A DNA stretch of 64,000 nt from Psococerastis gibbosa (Eukaryota; Arthropoda; Insecta; Psocodea; Psocidae): the NCBI GenBank assembly GCA_963971405.1, contig OZ020486.1, forward strand, positions 24,327,419 to 24,391,418, written 5' to 3'. The notes beneath the pieces were generated by a model, which ran no database searches, was not told the origin of the DNA, and saw only the letters and a list, made by a program, of their open reading frames with translations. Both the position numbers and the translations under genes were made by a program. Below, piece after piece: positions 48,405-59,300 of the stretch; positions within the stretch are counted from its first letter, which is position 1; every line of letters starts with the position of its first letter.

Positions 48405-50627
48405 TACTGATACCGAATGAGTCCCCCATTTCAAATCACACTAAAAACCCTGCAGTGCACTCCATAAGAAGGAAACTGTGAAACACTTGTTAATGTCGAA
48501 ACAACGGAACATTATAGTCCATTATGGGCAATCTGTAACTGTAGCACTTGAATGGACTTCTATCGCATAGTAATCCATGGAGAAATTACGACATAACCCA
48601 TTGTTTTGATTGGTTGAACTGGGGTCCAAGATTTGAATGATCTGATTGGTTGGATCAAGCATTTTCCTATACGAAAGAGGTCCATTGTAGGAGCATTTGA
48701 ATAACTTACTACCTATCTAACTTGTATTATATATGGCATAAGGTAATAAAATAATGAGACATAATCAGACATCCCTGCTATCCTTTTTTTGGCGAAATCA
48801 AATTTCACAGGAAGTGTCGATCGCAGAGCTTCAGGGCTTAGAAAATGGAAGTAACACATGTGTACATAGTAGGTGGGCGTCACTGACACCAATGGGCCAC
48901 AGTTATTGTATGCCTCCCACCGGGCGACCACACTTCCTATATGTACATGTAGTTAATATAGTGTTAAAAAAATAGCGAGACATGGTTTACAGACTCAAAC
49001 CAAAAACCCTTTCGGGTTTGCCTCGTGCGTTTATATTTTTCCATCCGCAAAATTAATTAGTTACAAAGAACATTTTAAAAACAACAATAATCAATACTAA
49101 ATATTACTACTAAGTAACACTCCGTTGTAACCTAGTATGTTGTAATAGGCAAAACGTAAACGAGTAAAATTCTAGTAAAAGTTTTAATGAACAAAAAATT
49201 GAATGGGAAATATGGGAATAGTATCGATTTATTAAATTAAGATTTATTGAGTTAAGGTTAAGATTAAAAGTAATCGCTATGGAAGGCCCACTGGAAGAAC
49301 TGCTGTTATACATTAGGCCCTTTAGGCCGCTCAGAGATAGTCAGTTGCAGACTATCTTCTATTCTTCTAGCGATAACTTCCTTTTGCACTCTGTAAACGG
49401 CGTATGCTAGGCATGTACCCCTCCAGTTTGCTACCCAATAAGAAATTAAGATTATCATTTTTAAATAATAAAGACTTAGTTAAGATATATAAGAATGATA
49501 TGTGTTGGCAGATAGTATTAGACTACTTTATAGTATTACTTTTTATTTTTATCATTACTTACCAACTAGATAACTTGTATACAACTTATTTATTTAATCT
49601 TCACATTGTTAAATAGATGTACGATATACTGCTTATAATTATAATTGTACAATAGTTATGTATCACACATGTAAATTATGATAAGCATAGTTAAGTGAGT
49701 TAAGTTAATTTGCATATTATTGGACTTTGTCTGTTTGCAAATAAACGTATATTTATTTATTTATTTATTTTATTTTAAGTAGCCGTGGCAGTAAGCAGCC
49801 CGGGGTATCAAGTTACCCCCTTACCGGGGTTAAATTAATTATTATTATTTTTTAGAATGGAAAGTGCTATTCTAAAGTTGTATTGTTTACATACACTTTT
49901 ACCCCTGACAAAATGATGCGAAAGCACACATTAAACGAGAGGGGGGGGGGGGGTGTTTAATGTATTTATGTATCCCAACCCAATTTAGTTCCCTGAAGGC
50001 GCTCATGATTTAGAGTGGACATTCCTTCTTCCTCCTTGTGACAACGGCATTGAATCCTGAAAAATCTTAGTAAGGCTGCTTGGCAAGGCAATACCTAATT
50101 GCGAATGATGCAATAAACCTACTAATCCCGCATCTGGGCAGATCCCTACCGGCGAGCATTTCTCTCAGGGAATAGTTCTATGGTAGCTTTGGTGGGCAGT
50201 AAGCAGGATAGAATATGTATGTATACTGGCTGGACACCATTGAGATGACTATGGTCTATGGATGCAAACAAAGCCAGGCAGCGGTCTCCACCCACTGGAC
50301 GCCACAATCCCGACAGACTTATTCTGCAACTTAAGGACATTGGCCAGCCCTGCAGTGACCCCATAGAAGTATGCTGTAATTAATGTGATTGAGGAAAAGA
50401 GCATGATGCATGATATGCCATAAGCATCACAGTCGCTGCTGAGCCTCCGAGATACAATCTAAGAAGTCCGAAAGCAATTCCACTGAAGATGTTGACCAAA
50501 CGTTTGGAAGTATGCTTTCAGAACGACTATCATCCCGGATTCTACTGCTCTGTCACGTAACTACTGCCATGAAAGCCTTTGTAATTATATTACTTTTGAC
50601 AGTGTGCCTCTGGGCCAATGAACTTAC
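48405..50627. other. Intergenic; one MITE relative, poly-G run
   Basis: 49790-49905 shares AATGGAAAGTGCTATTC and a GGGGTTAA block with the elements at 39.1-40.4 kb. A G run lies at 49942-49953. No additional Spire exon was recognised here on the minus strand, though exons too short to stand out could be missed. Confidence 0.45.
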
Positions 50628-50886
50628 CTTGACCGCTGCAAATTGTATTAAGATGAACCTGCCCATCCTTATGCAGAAGTATGTGTTCCGGTTCTGATAC
50701 CACAAAGCACTTTTCTCTGTCATTTTCAAAAGCTTGCTGAAAGCACTTAGTGCACTGATAGCACAGGGCCCATGCGCACTCTTCATTGATCGGGGCATTG
50801 AAAGAACTCAAAATATCCTTCAGTTTGACACACCCCTCTGCATCTAAAGTGCATGGTGCAGACCTTACTTTAACGTCTCCAGCCAT
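50628..50886 (-). CDS. spir: Protein spire homolog, first coding exon (KIND domain), partial
   Basis: 86 complete codons from ATG at 50886 to a CAAG|GTAAGT donor at 50628/50627. Spire is an actin nucleator that works with formins in vesicle and oocyte actin networks; its N-terminal KIND domain binds the formin FSI tail. Residues about 16-75 show the family signature: LKDILSSFNAPINEECAWAL and CYQCTKCFQQA, followed by an HILLHKDGQVHL strand where the family has a similar W/H-KDG-V element. The first 15 residues are short, so the start is plausible; a CTGCAG 10 bases upstream of the ATG could be an acceptor joining a 5' leader exon. The remaining KIND helices, WH2 repeats and FYVE-like region must lie on exons further left; none was recognised in the window, implying a very long first intron or a pseudogene fragment. 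The exon points away from the ZIP gene. Confidence 0.82.
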
Positions 50887-51740
50887 GTTAGAAATACTGC
50901 AGGTACCTAAGGCCGTAAGAGACGGCTTTTAGTCACTTCTTCAAACTGTCACTTACACAGACACGTATATATTACAAAAGATCAGTGTTACCGTACATAC
51001 AAACACACAAGAAAATGTAACTAAACAATTTAAACATGAAATTTTTAACCAAACACCATTACCCACCGAGAGCTCTACTGGAAGTAAAGTGTAAACAATG
51101 TCGGAGGGATGCAGCAAAAACTGTATATGGTCCGGTAAGAAGTTTAAGTACTATGAGCAATGCTTAGAGCTATCTCGTCTTCTTAGAATATAAGAAGCGC
51201 TCGATAAATAGAAATTGGTGCTATGGACATTTCCTCGCAAACTCCTGCAGTTTTGTAGCTATACTTTTGTGCAATCTTAGCTACAAGCATCGTCAAGACA
51301 AATACCTAATAAAATTAATTTGAAGCAGTTCAGTTCAGCTAACACACAAAACATACTATATGACACAGTCGTCAGGTAAGAGGATTCACTTACAGACCTC
51401 GGGTATTAATGGATTGTCGCGTCACTGTTTTTTTTACCGCTGAGAAAACTATTACTACTACGTTTATGATTCGATTTTTGGCTATAATGGATCGGATAAT
51501 CTTGGTTCAGTAGTTGGTAAGCTGCTTAAACCTATCTAACTTAAAGGTACAGTAAATAGCTGATATATTCCTGTTTTTTTTTTTAAATTTTGTTACTCAT
51601 TATACTACAACCCTGCATAACTTAAGCTTATTCACCTGAACGGTGATTCCAGCTTCGAAACAACTCCTCAAAGCCGGGTACTTAGATGCTATACCCACTT
51701 AACTGCAGGCTTAAGTTACAAAAATGCTCATGCCAAAATT
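50887..51740. other. 5' flank of spir
   Basis: Candidate promoter region for the minus-strand spir exon. No specific elements could be supported. Confidence 0.35.
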
Positions 51741-52045
51741 ACAAGGTTGAATCCATGAGAGCAGAGCGTGTTTCAAACTGCGACAAAATTGGTAGAGTGC
51801 ACAGCATTGGCAGGGGAACATGGTGGGACATGATAACGCGCTGAGACTATACCAGTCGGTCTCGGGTTGAGTCCTGGGCACCTCCGAATTAATTATGAGA
51901 CTTTACTTTGTTCCCCAGGTGGTTCGGATTCCGCTATTATCAATAGGTCCACCATGTCAGTCAACTCCCATTATCCCCAAGGTGAAGGAACCTGGCCTTA
52001 GAGTGCCTCAAATCTCAAGTTAATAAACAGACTCACTCCCCCCGC
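51741..52045 (+). mobile_element. SINE family 3, tRNA-derived head
   Basis: GATAACGCGCTGAGACTATA (A-box region) is followed by GTCTCGGGTTGAGTCCTGGG (B box GGGTTGAGTCC), then the body CACCTCCGAATTAATTATGA and GGTGGTTCGGATTCC, as in the headless copy at 5850-6062. About 100 bases upstream of the A box also match that copy. Confidence 0.65.
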
Positions 52046-52433
52046 CAAGCTGACAGGGTTGCTTAAAGCAGAAATGCTGGAAGCAGGCATTAAAAAGAAG
52101 TCATTTAGCGTGCCAAGACATGTAATTAATTTAGTTTCAGCTCTTTCCCATTACATGTAAAACTGGAATCTATACCAGCCAAGGCTTATCGTATATTTTC
52201 GGCTTATCTGACATTCTTATTTACCTTTTGTGAACTATACGTTGAGAGCCCACTATATCAGTTGCTACGAGTAAAACGCTCCTATCCATGGACAACTTAA
52301 GTACATTTTTAACTTTTAGAACGGTACGTGCATAATGTTTTAAAATATTTTTCTGTACTTTGGGCAGTTTACGTTATCATCAGGAACAAATGATACATTG
52401 TAGCCTGAGACTGACTAGAGTAGCCTGACTGAC

Positions 52434-52672
52434 TGACTGGTATCTGTACTTGGTTAAGTCATGCTTCCGCCTGTTTATTGCGTCAATGGTAAGCTTGTCT
52501 CAGCTTGTCCATTATCGCCTGTAACCGGTGTAGGTTCACATCGAGAACGTATACCAGTTTGCCAATGGCCGAAAATTCGTACGGAAACAATAACAGTAAT
52601 GTCCGATATCCATAGGGTTGTTGGCATTGGACAAGGGACCTATGGGCCATATAAGTAGGCCTGGGCCGGCCC
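52434..52672 (+). repeat. Dispersed repeat, inverted partner of 37595-37842
   Basis: See the partner: shared ordered blocks over about 240 bases in opposite orientation, 15 kb apart. Confidence 0.65.
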
Positions 52673-53091
52673 ACAAAAAGTCCTAAAAAAAAGTAATACT
52701 AATATTAGCCTAACTGACTAGAGTAGCCTGTTACATTTATTTTTGTTTCTTGTGCTATTGTACGGTATGTCCCAGATTGTTTGTTTTTTAAATCCTCCGT
52801 CACTGTTGTCGGTTCTTATCTGCAAGGAATTAGTTTTAAATATAAATATACAGATAAATATACATACCTGGCCTGATTCCATTTTCACTACATATACGGA
52901 TCTAAGGCTTGTTGCAATCAGGAGTACGCAGAAATACCCTGTGACACATTGAAGTAAACTATGGACTGGAGAAACAATGGACCAAAGCTTTAAAATTTCT
53001 GAAGAGAGAAAACTATGTCATTTGACTGTACACGTCTGGATAGTCTACATCAACCCCCCCCCAAATTAAAAAAAAAAGTTTAAAGTTGGAA

Positions 53092-53284
53092 TAATTGCGA
53101 GTGCTTGCAAATATTTATTTAAGTTCAAAAAAACGAAAGCACGCATCATTTTATATAGCATGTTCTATCTTCTGGTGGAGCGTGGGGTAATTGCCAGTGT
53201 TTCAATGCTTGCAAACATTTATTTAAGTTAAAAAAGACGAATACACGCATCATTTTATATACAATAGCAGTACGCTCTATCTTT
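53092..53284. repeat. Two-unit direct repeat
   Basis: Units at 53092-53172 and 53189-53284 share TGCTTGCAAA.ATTTATTTAAGTT and CACGCATCATTTTATATA. It lies upstream of the ZIP gene. Confidence 0.6.
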
Positions 53285-53570
53285 TTAAAAACATTAGAAC
53301 CCAAAAAGAAAACATTTGAATTCTAACGTGACGAGATTCTTAATTTTCTTAGACTGACTTGATAACATCATGCTCATACAATCTTATTTGCTCGCGGCTA
53401 CCTATGGATTTCAACGAAGCTCTTAATACATCCTAAGGATTTGTTGAGTGTAATGCGGCTTTGCTCGCCTTACATGCACGCTCCGCCACTGCATAAGTTC
53501 CCGCCTGTGATTTTTCTTAAACTCCAATATTTGTTTTTTTTTTTAGATACCGTAGCAATAAGTCTTAGCA

Positions 53571-56071
53571 ATGCAGGAGGCCCATATCTTAGCCATGCTC
53601 CTGTTAGGCGTCTGCACATTTATAGCTGGCTCAATACCACTCAAATTAGCGCGTAATAAGAGTCAGCCATTCGTGCTTTCATTGACACTTTGCTTTGGAG
53701 GAGGAGTATTATTATCTACCTCAATTACTCACATGCTCGTTGAATCTGCGGAAAGTATGGAATCATTGTCTGGTCTCTTATTCTGCGGAGGGTTTCTATT
53801 GCTGTATCTTGTCGATGAAGTGATTCACGTCTGCCTCGGCGATTTTCACTCAACTAAAACAATCACCGAGCAGGTAGGTGGGTATTTTAGTTAATGAAAT
53901 ATTAACGACAACACCACACTCACAAATGTACGAAAAAATAAACGCAGAGGAAGGTGACAAACTATAGTTAACGGCCAAATGAAGGAGAATGCAGTCTCGG
54001 CAATTACTCACTTGGATCGGGGGTAGATTGACGGTGAACTTGGTCCTATATGCCGTCGGCTTAACAATTTTCCTTTCTTTATGGGGGTTATGCATTCAAA
54101 TAACAAATAGTTAGGCAACCATTAAGTTAATGGAGAACTAGACTCATGTCTATATATTTGAAAATTCTTATATAGTCAATGACTATTTGAATAACCGTTT
54201 TTAACAGGGCTCCTCAAGACGCAGCTCTGAAAGCACAAGCGATGGGCTCATAAGACGGCAATCGTATTCACAACCAGCAATGACAAATTATGGAACATTG
54301 CATAAACTGCCAAGGCGAACAAGAGTCGACTCAGTGGCGAAAAGTTACCATGAAACTGAGCCATTGGATGATATAATGCCATTACATTACGATAAAATAG
54401 CTGGCAAGGAGCAATGTTGTAGAAAGCACGAAAAAGAGGAAAGGTAAGGAAAGAATTACGATATATCTGATAAAGGGAAGCAAGAAAAGGCTGGAGTTGA
54501 ACACACGATTTAGGTGGTGGTTGCCATCGTGTCGTGGGTTACCTCTGCAACCTAGTTAAGTCAATTTAATTATAATTATACTGCATATCTACAATACAAT
54601 TGAAAACTAAACAGGTAGGCTGCAGATCGTGGAAACAATGTTTTTTTTAGAACTCTAGGTGTATAGGACCATGTGAAAGTGTACCTAAAAATAATATGTG
54701 TCTAGCGTATTGTGATTATCAAAACAACTCCAACTTTCACCCGAAAGGTTGTTGTTCGAGTCTTACACTAGCTACATTTTCTGGCTATGCTTCGGAGGGC
54801 ATGTAAAGCAGGCGGTCCCGGGCCTTCCTAGTTGGGTGTAAGAGAGAGCTTTATAGCCCTAACTCCGCTAGGTTGGCTTAGTAATAGAACAAAAAGTCAA
54901 TATTTATTTATTTACTTACGAACTAAATAAATGACTTGTTAGTTTCAGGCGCGCTGCTTGGAAAAGAGGCCCAGATGTGGGACTCATAAGGGAAGGGGGC
55001 TTGGATAGTGACTCCTCAGAATGGCAATCTGATGGTCATTCCGATGAGCTCTGCCATGTCGAAGTAAAACAACTGCCATGTAACAAGAGCAGCATGACTT
55101 TGCCTGGCATGTTGACAGCCCTCTTGACTCATTCCATTTTAGAAGGCTGCTCCATTGGAGTGCAAACTGATAGTTACCAGGTAAAGGTCTGAAAAATGAT
55201 TAAGAAATACAACTTGGTAAATTTAAATGAGAGTACCTTCTAACTGAATTGGAAGGAGGCATACCATGTCATATTTCCACAATTAGGGACCTACCCTATT
55301 GTTTCAGATTCTTCTTGTTCTTGCGGCCGTAGCCTGTCACAAGTTGATTCTGGCATTTTGTTTAGGTCTGGAATTAGCAAACGCTGAATTTGAAGGGTTG
55401 CGTTTTGTATTTGCAATCGCAGCATTTTCAGTTGGCTGCCCAATTGGCATAGGCGTGGGCGTATCACTTATAAATGGAATTTCAAGCTTCAGCAAAATAG
55501 AAGGAATTTTACAGGTAATATTGGTCCTAAAAAATGTCCTTTTGTGTTTTTATTAAATTATTGCGTTACAACATGGTACAAGTTAGGATGCCTTCTTGAA
55601 CTTAATTTAAGTCATGGGTAGGGCCCACTTACTTTGGCTACCACCATATCTGTCCATAGCGAGTACTATAGATCCGGCTGTTCTGTGTCAACATGTTTAA
55701 ATCTTTAGTAGGAAATGACAATTAATTACAAAACTGCTACCTACTTCTTAATGTTATACTTATAGGCAATAGCTGGAGGAAGTTTGCTATATGTAGCGGT
55801 GTTTGAAGTTTTGCCGCGCGAAAGATTCAAATGGCAGCATAGAGCGGATTACAAACTGGCAGGATTCTTCCAAATGATTTTTGTCTTAATTGGTTTTAGC
55901 GTAATGACGCTCACTGATATTTTTGTTGGAGGTAAGATGCAAACCTTTGATTTGATTTGAAAATTGAAATTGAAAGCTGTTACTTGTTGCTGCAACGCTC
56001 CAGCCGTAATTTAATATTCTATTTTTCTAGGGTTTCATGGACATAATCATACCGTATATCAAGGGGTGTGA
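53571..56071 (+). CDS. ZIP (SLC39) zinc transporter, ZIP1/2/3-like, 394 residues
   Basis: Six coding exons: 53571-53873, 54208-54443, 54949-55180, 55308-55514, 55766-55931 and 56031-56071, all GT-AG and in frame. A polypyrimidine-AG acceptor at 53546 places a non-coding leader exon further upstream. ZIPs move zinc and other divalent metals into the cytosol from outside or from vesicles. Predicted membrane segments: 5-25, 33-57 (CFGGGVLLSTSITHML), 67-85, 231-251 (THSILEGCSIGV), 258-278 (ACHKLILAFCLG) and three more to residue 381. The HSxxEGxxxG signature (241-250) and HK (268-269) are the metal-site residues of ZIP helices 4 and 5. The long loop 86-225 is Ser/Arg-rich then acidic, with scattered Cys and His (HSDELCHVE); the C-terminus ends in a short HGHNH tail. 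Length is somewhat above the 310-330 usual for ZIP1-3 because of the loop. Intron 2 contains a SINE. Confidence 0.9.
54728..54900 (+). mobile_element. SINE family 1 in ZIP intron 2
   Basis: Plus-oriented, lacking the first 25 bases of the head. TTTCACCCGAAAGGTTGTTG and the B-box region GTTCGAGTCTTAC lead into the family body and tail, ending about 50 bases before the exon 3 acceptor. Confidence 0.8.
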
Positions 56072-56358
56072 TTGCAGAAACACGGAAGCTGGAATTAAAC
56101 ATACTCCTGGACAGTAAATTTATTCGGGGTTCCTGAATTATTTGATTTTTCAATAACTAGTATCGTTGTTGACAATTTGGAACGCCATTTCTGTTTACAA
56201 AAACAGTTCAACCGTTGTCAGACAGATGTCTGATTCTGATTCCACTTGCAGTTTTGAAGTCTAGTTCCACGAAAGAGCTTGTAAAGTGTAAACACTGAAT
56301 ACATTACAACCGTTTTCTATAATTAATTAATTAAATTAAATTAGTTTTTGTTAAAACA
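56072..56358. other. Short intergenic spacer between ZIP and pol eta
   Basis: 287 bases. No AATAAA is present; the only poly(A)-like hexamers are ATTAAA at 56330 and 56335, within 30 bases of the pol eta ATG. The promoter of pol eta and the 3' end of ZIP must overlap in this spacer or within neighbouring exons. Confidence 0.6.
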
Positions 56359-59300
56359 ATGGATGCCCCGACAAAAAGAATAATTGCATTGGTTGATATG
56401 GATTGTTTTTATTGCCAAGTTGAAGCTCGATTAAACCCTGAACTAATAGGTAAACCAGTCGTTGTGGTGCAATACAATCAATGGAAGCAAGGCGGGTAAG
56501 TTAAGTAATAAGTAAATGTTTTATTTGATGATTGTCAGCGTCAGAATTAGCTGCATCGTAGTAGTTGTTGTTAAGGGCTATAGGGACTACTGAGACCGCT
56601 ATTTGGGCCCATAAGTCCGCCCTGCTCTTTTACTGCAATTTGATCATATTGCTGAACTTGAGAAGCTCCCGCGGCCTGATACTCATATCAGCATGGCCGC
56701 CTGTAACAGGGCGCGGGTGAATGAGCTTAAGCTGCTTCAGTCTGAGGAGAGCCATGTTTGCTGCGCCTTCCAGATAGATGTGTAGGTGTGGTAGGCACAT
56801 CAAAACCTCAAGGGCGGCTGTTGGCGTTCTTATGGCACTGGTGACTACTATGGACACCAATCTTTGTAGCTGGCCTAAGGACTTCTGACATGTATGAAGT
56901 TGCGCCCTCTTCCACCAGACTAGACAACCATAAGATAACATGGGTCTTATAATCAGAATATACAGGAGGCGAACAATTCGAGGAGCTTCCCGTGCATTTC
57001 CGAAGAACGTAGAAAGAAGATTTAGCACGTTTGATAGTGGCTTCAACGTAGGTTGACCAAGTGAGCTTACTGTCTAGATACACTCCTAAGTATTTTACTG
57101 AGCCATTTAACAGAATAACAGTGCCTCTGAACTTGAGCTCCTCTGGACAATGGAGCTTCCTCTTTGTGGTACGGCGTTCACTTTTGCTGGATTCACCGAG
57201 AGCCCTCTTGTTTCGCACCAAATTGTAACTGCAGTCATAGCGTTATGCATGAGGTCAAAAATGACACAAGGCACGTTTCCCACGATAACTAGGGCGATAT
57301 CGTCAGCATAACCAACAACGAATACACCCATACTTGTCAGCAGTCTAAGCAGTCCGTCAATTACCATATTCCAGATAATTGGAGAAAGAACACCGCCTTG
57401 CGGACAACCCCTCTTCACGGCGGCTGCTATAGAGGCTTCCCCTCGGTTGGAGACCACTATACGTTTTGTTAGGCACTGATCAATCCATGTAGTAAGAAAG
57501 CTTGGCATCGACTGGGAACCCAAAGCTCTGCAAACGGCTTCAGCCGTCACGTTATTGAAGGCCCCTTCGATGTCAATAAAGCAAGCTCAACCCAGTTCTG
57601 ATCTATCCAGGCACGTTTCGAGTTACGCGACCAGCGTATGGAGAGCACTTTCAGTAGACCTTCCGGGGCGAAAAGCATGTTGGGATCCATGTAGGCCGCG
57701 GTTTCTTTCATGTATGTTGCGCACATGCCAGTCAAGGATTCTTTCCATTATTTTCCACAGGAATGAAGTGAGGCTTATAGGTCTGAACGAGGAAGCTAAA
57801 GTATAATCAACTCTCCCGACTTTAGGGATAAAAACAACTTTGAACCCCCGCCACCTTTTTGGGACGTATCCAGTAATCGCGCATTCTGTGAAAATTCTTG
57901 CAAGATATCCAAAAACAACTGCAGGTGCTTTTTGAAGAAGCACGGGGAAGATGCCGTCGAGCCCGGGGGCCTTATACGGTAAAAAGCTTGAAATAGCTTG
58001 ATCCACCCTGTCGGATGTAAATAACTTGTCTGGTACGTCCATGACTGGAAGAAGCTCAAGTTCATGGTGTATGGTTGTAGCCACCTCCGATTCTGGGAAG
58101 TGAGTTTCTATTAACAATGTTAAGGCATCTTCATCGGATTCGGTAAAGTTGCCATCTTCTTTAATCAGTTGACCTTCAACCGAATGTCTTTCCCGTGATA
58201 GGATCTTTTGAAGGCGACAAGATGTGTGGACTTGAGTGATTGCTTCTCAAAACTTTCGCCAAGATGAACGTTTAGATTTCCTTATGGTATTTTTGTATTT
58301 CCGCTTCATTTCTTTGTACTCATTGTACCCTAGATTGTAACTAGTACACTAGATGCATCTTAGTCATGACTGAGGTGCCATTGAAGTAATCATGTCACAT
58401 TGAAGTACCTCAGAATAGCCAGTTTTAATGGGGATGGTATGAAGAATTTTACATTTCATTCCAGCTGTCGTATGTATCATGTAATGTTTATGGCTGTGAC
58501 AATTAAGGCACACGGCCCCGCCGGTATTTTCATATGTATGCAATGATTTTCGGTAAGCCCGTCACGGCAGAACCCCCATGTATACAGCGGGCCTCAAATT
58601 GGTTTTATTACCCCCTTGTAAGTATGTGGCTGGCATTAATGAGTGTGTTCTGCGGTGGGCTATGCAGATGTGCATTATTTAAATAGTGGGGTCATTTGGA
58701 CACAGAAACATTAATATCAGTAATCTTTTTAGTATTGTAGCCGTAAGCTATGAAGCTAGAGCAAAAGGAGTGACTCGGTTTATGCGAGGAGAGGAAGCCT
58801 TGAAGATATGCCCTGAAGTGATCATAGCGTCGATTCCATGCGTCCGCGGAAAGGCTGACTTGACAAAGTAAGTCATTCAACTTAATTTTAACGTCTGTTT
58901 CCTGGCCCAACAAGTTCTGATATAAACTGGGTATTTATGTGGCAGATTAGCAGAAATTTTGTTGAAGTACACATTCATATTGTAATTTTGTCATAAAAAA
59001 TTTGAACTTAGCCGGCCGACGTTCAATCAATCAATCAATAAATCAATCGTGTATTTAAATGTTAGACATAATTTATTTCTAAATCTTCATCTCATAAACT
59101 GATGGCACCTTATTTTTACTAATTTACTATGCCGATGTTGAGCTAGTTGAGTACATGTACTGCATTTATTCTTTAAGTTTATGTCATCGGTTCACTGGAT
59201 CACATTTGATTACTATATTCATGTGCGATTTTAGTCCGATTATTAAAATTCCCAATGTCAGTTCCTACTTTGTGAACTTTTCGTTGGCCTATAAATATAA

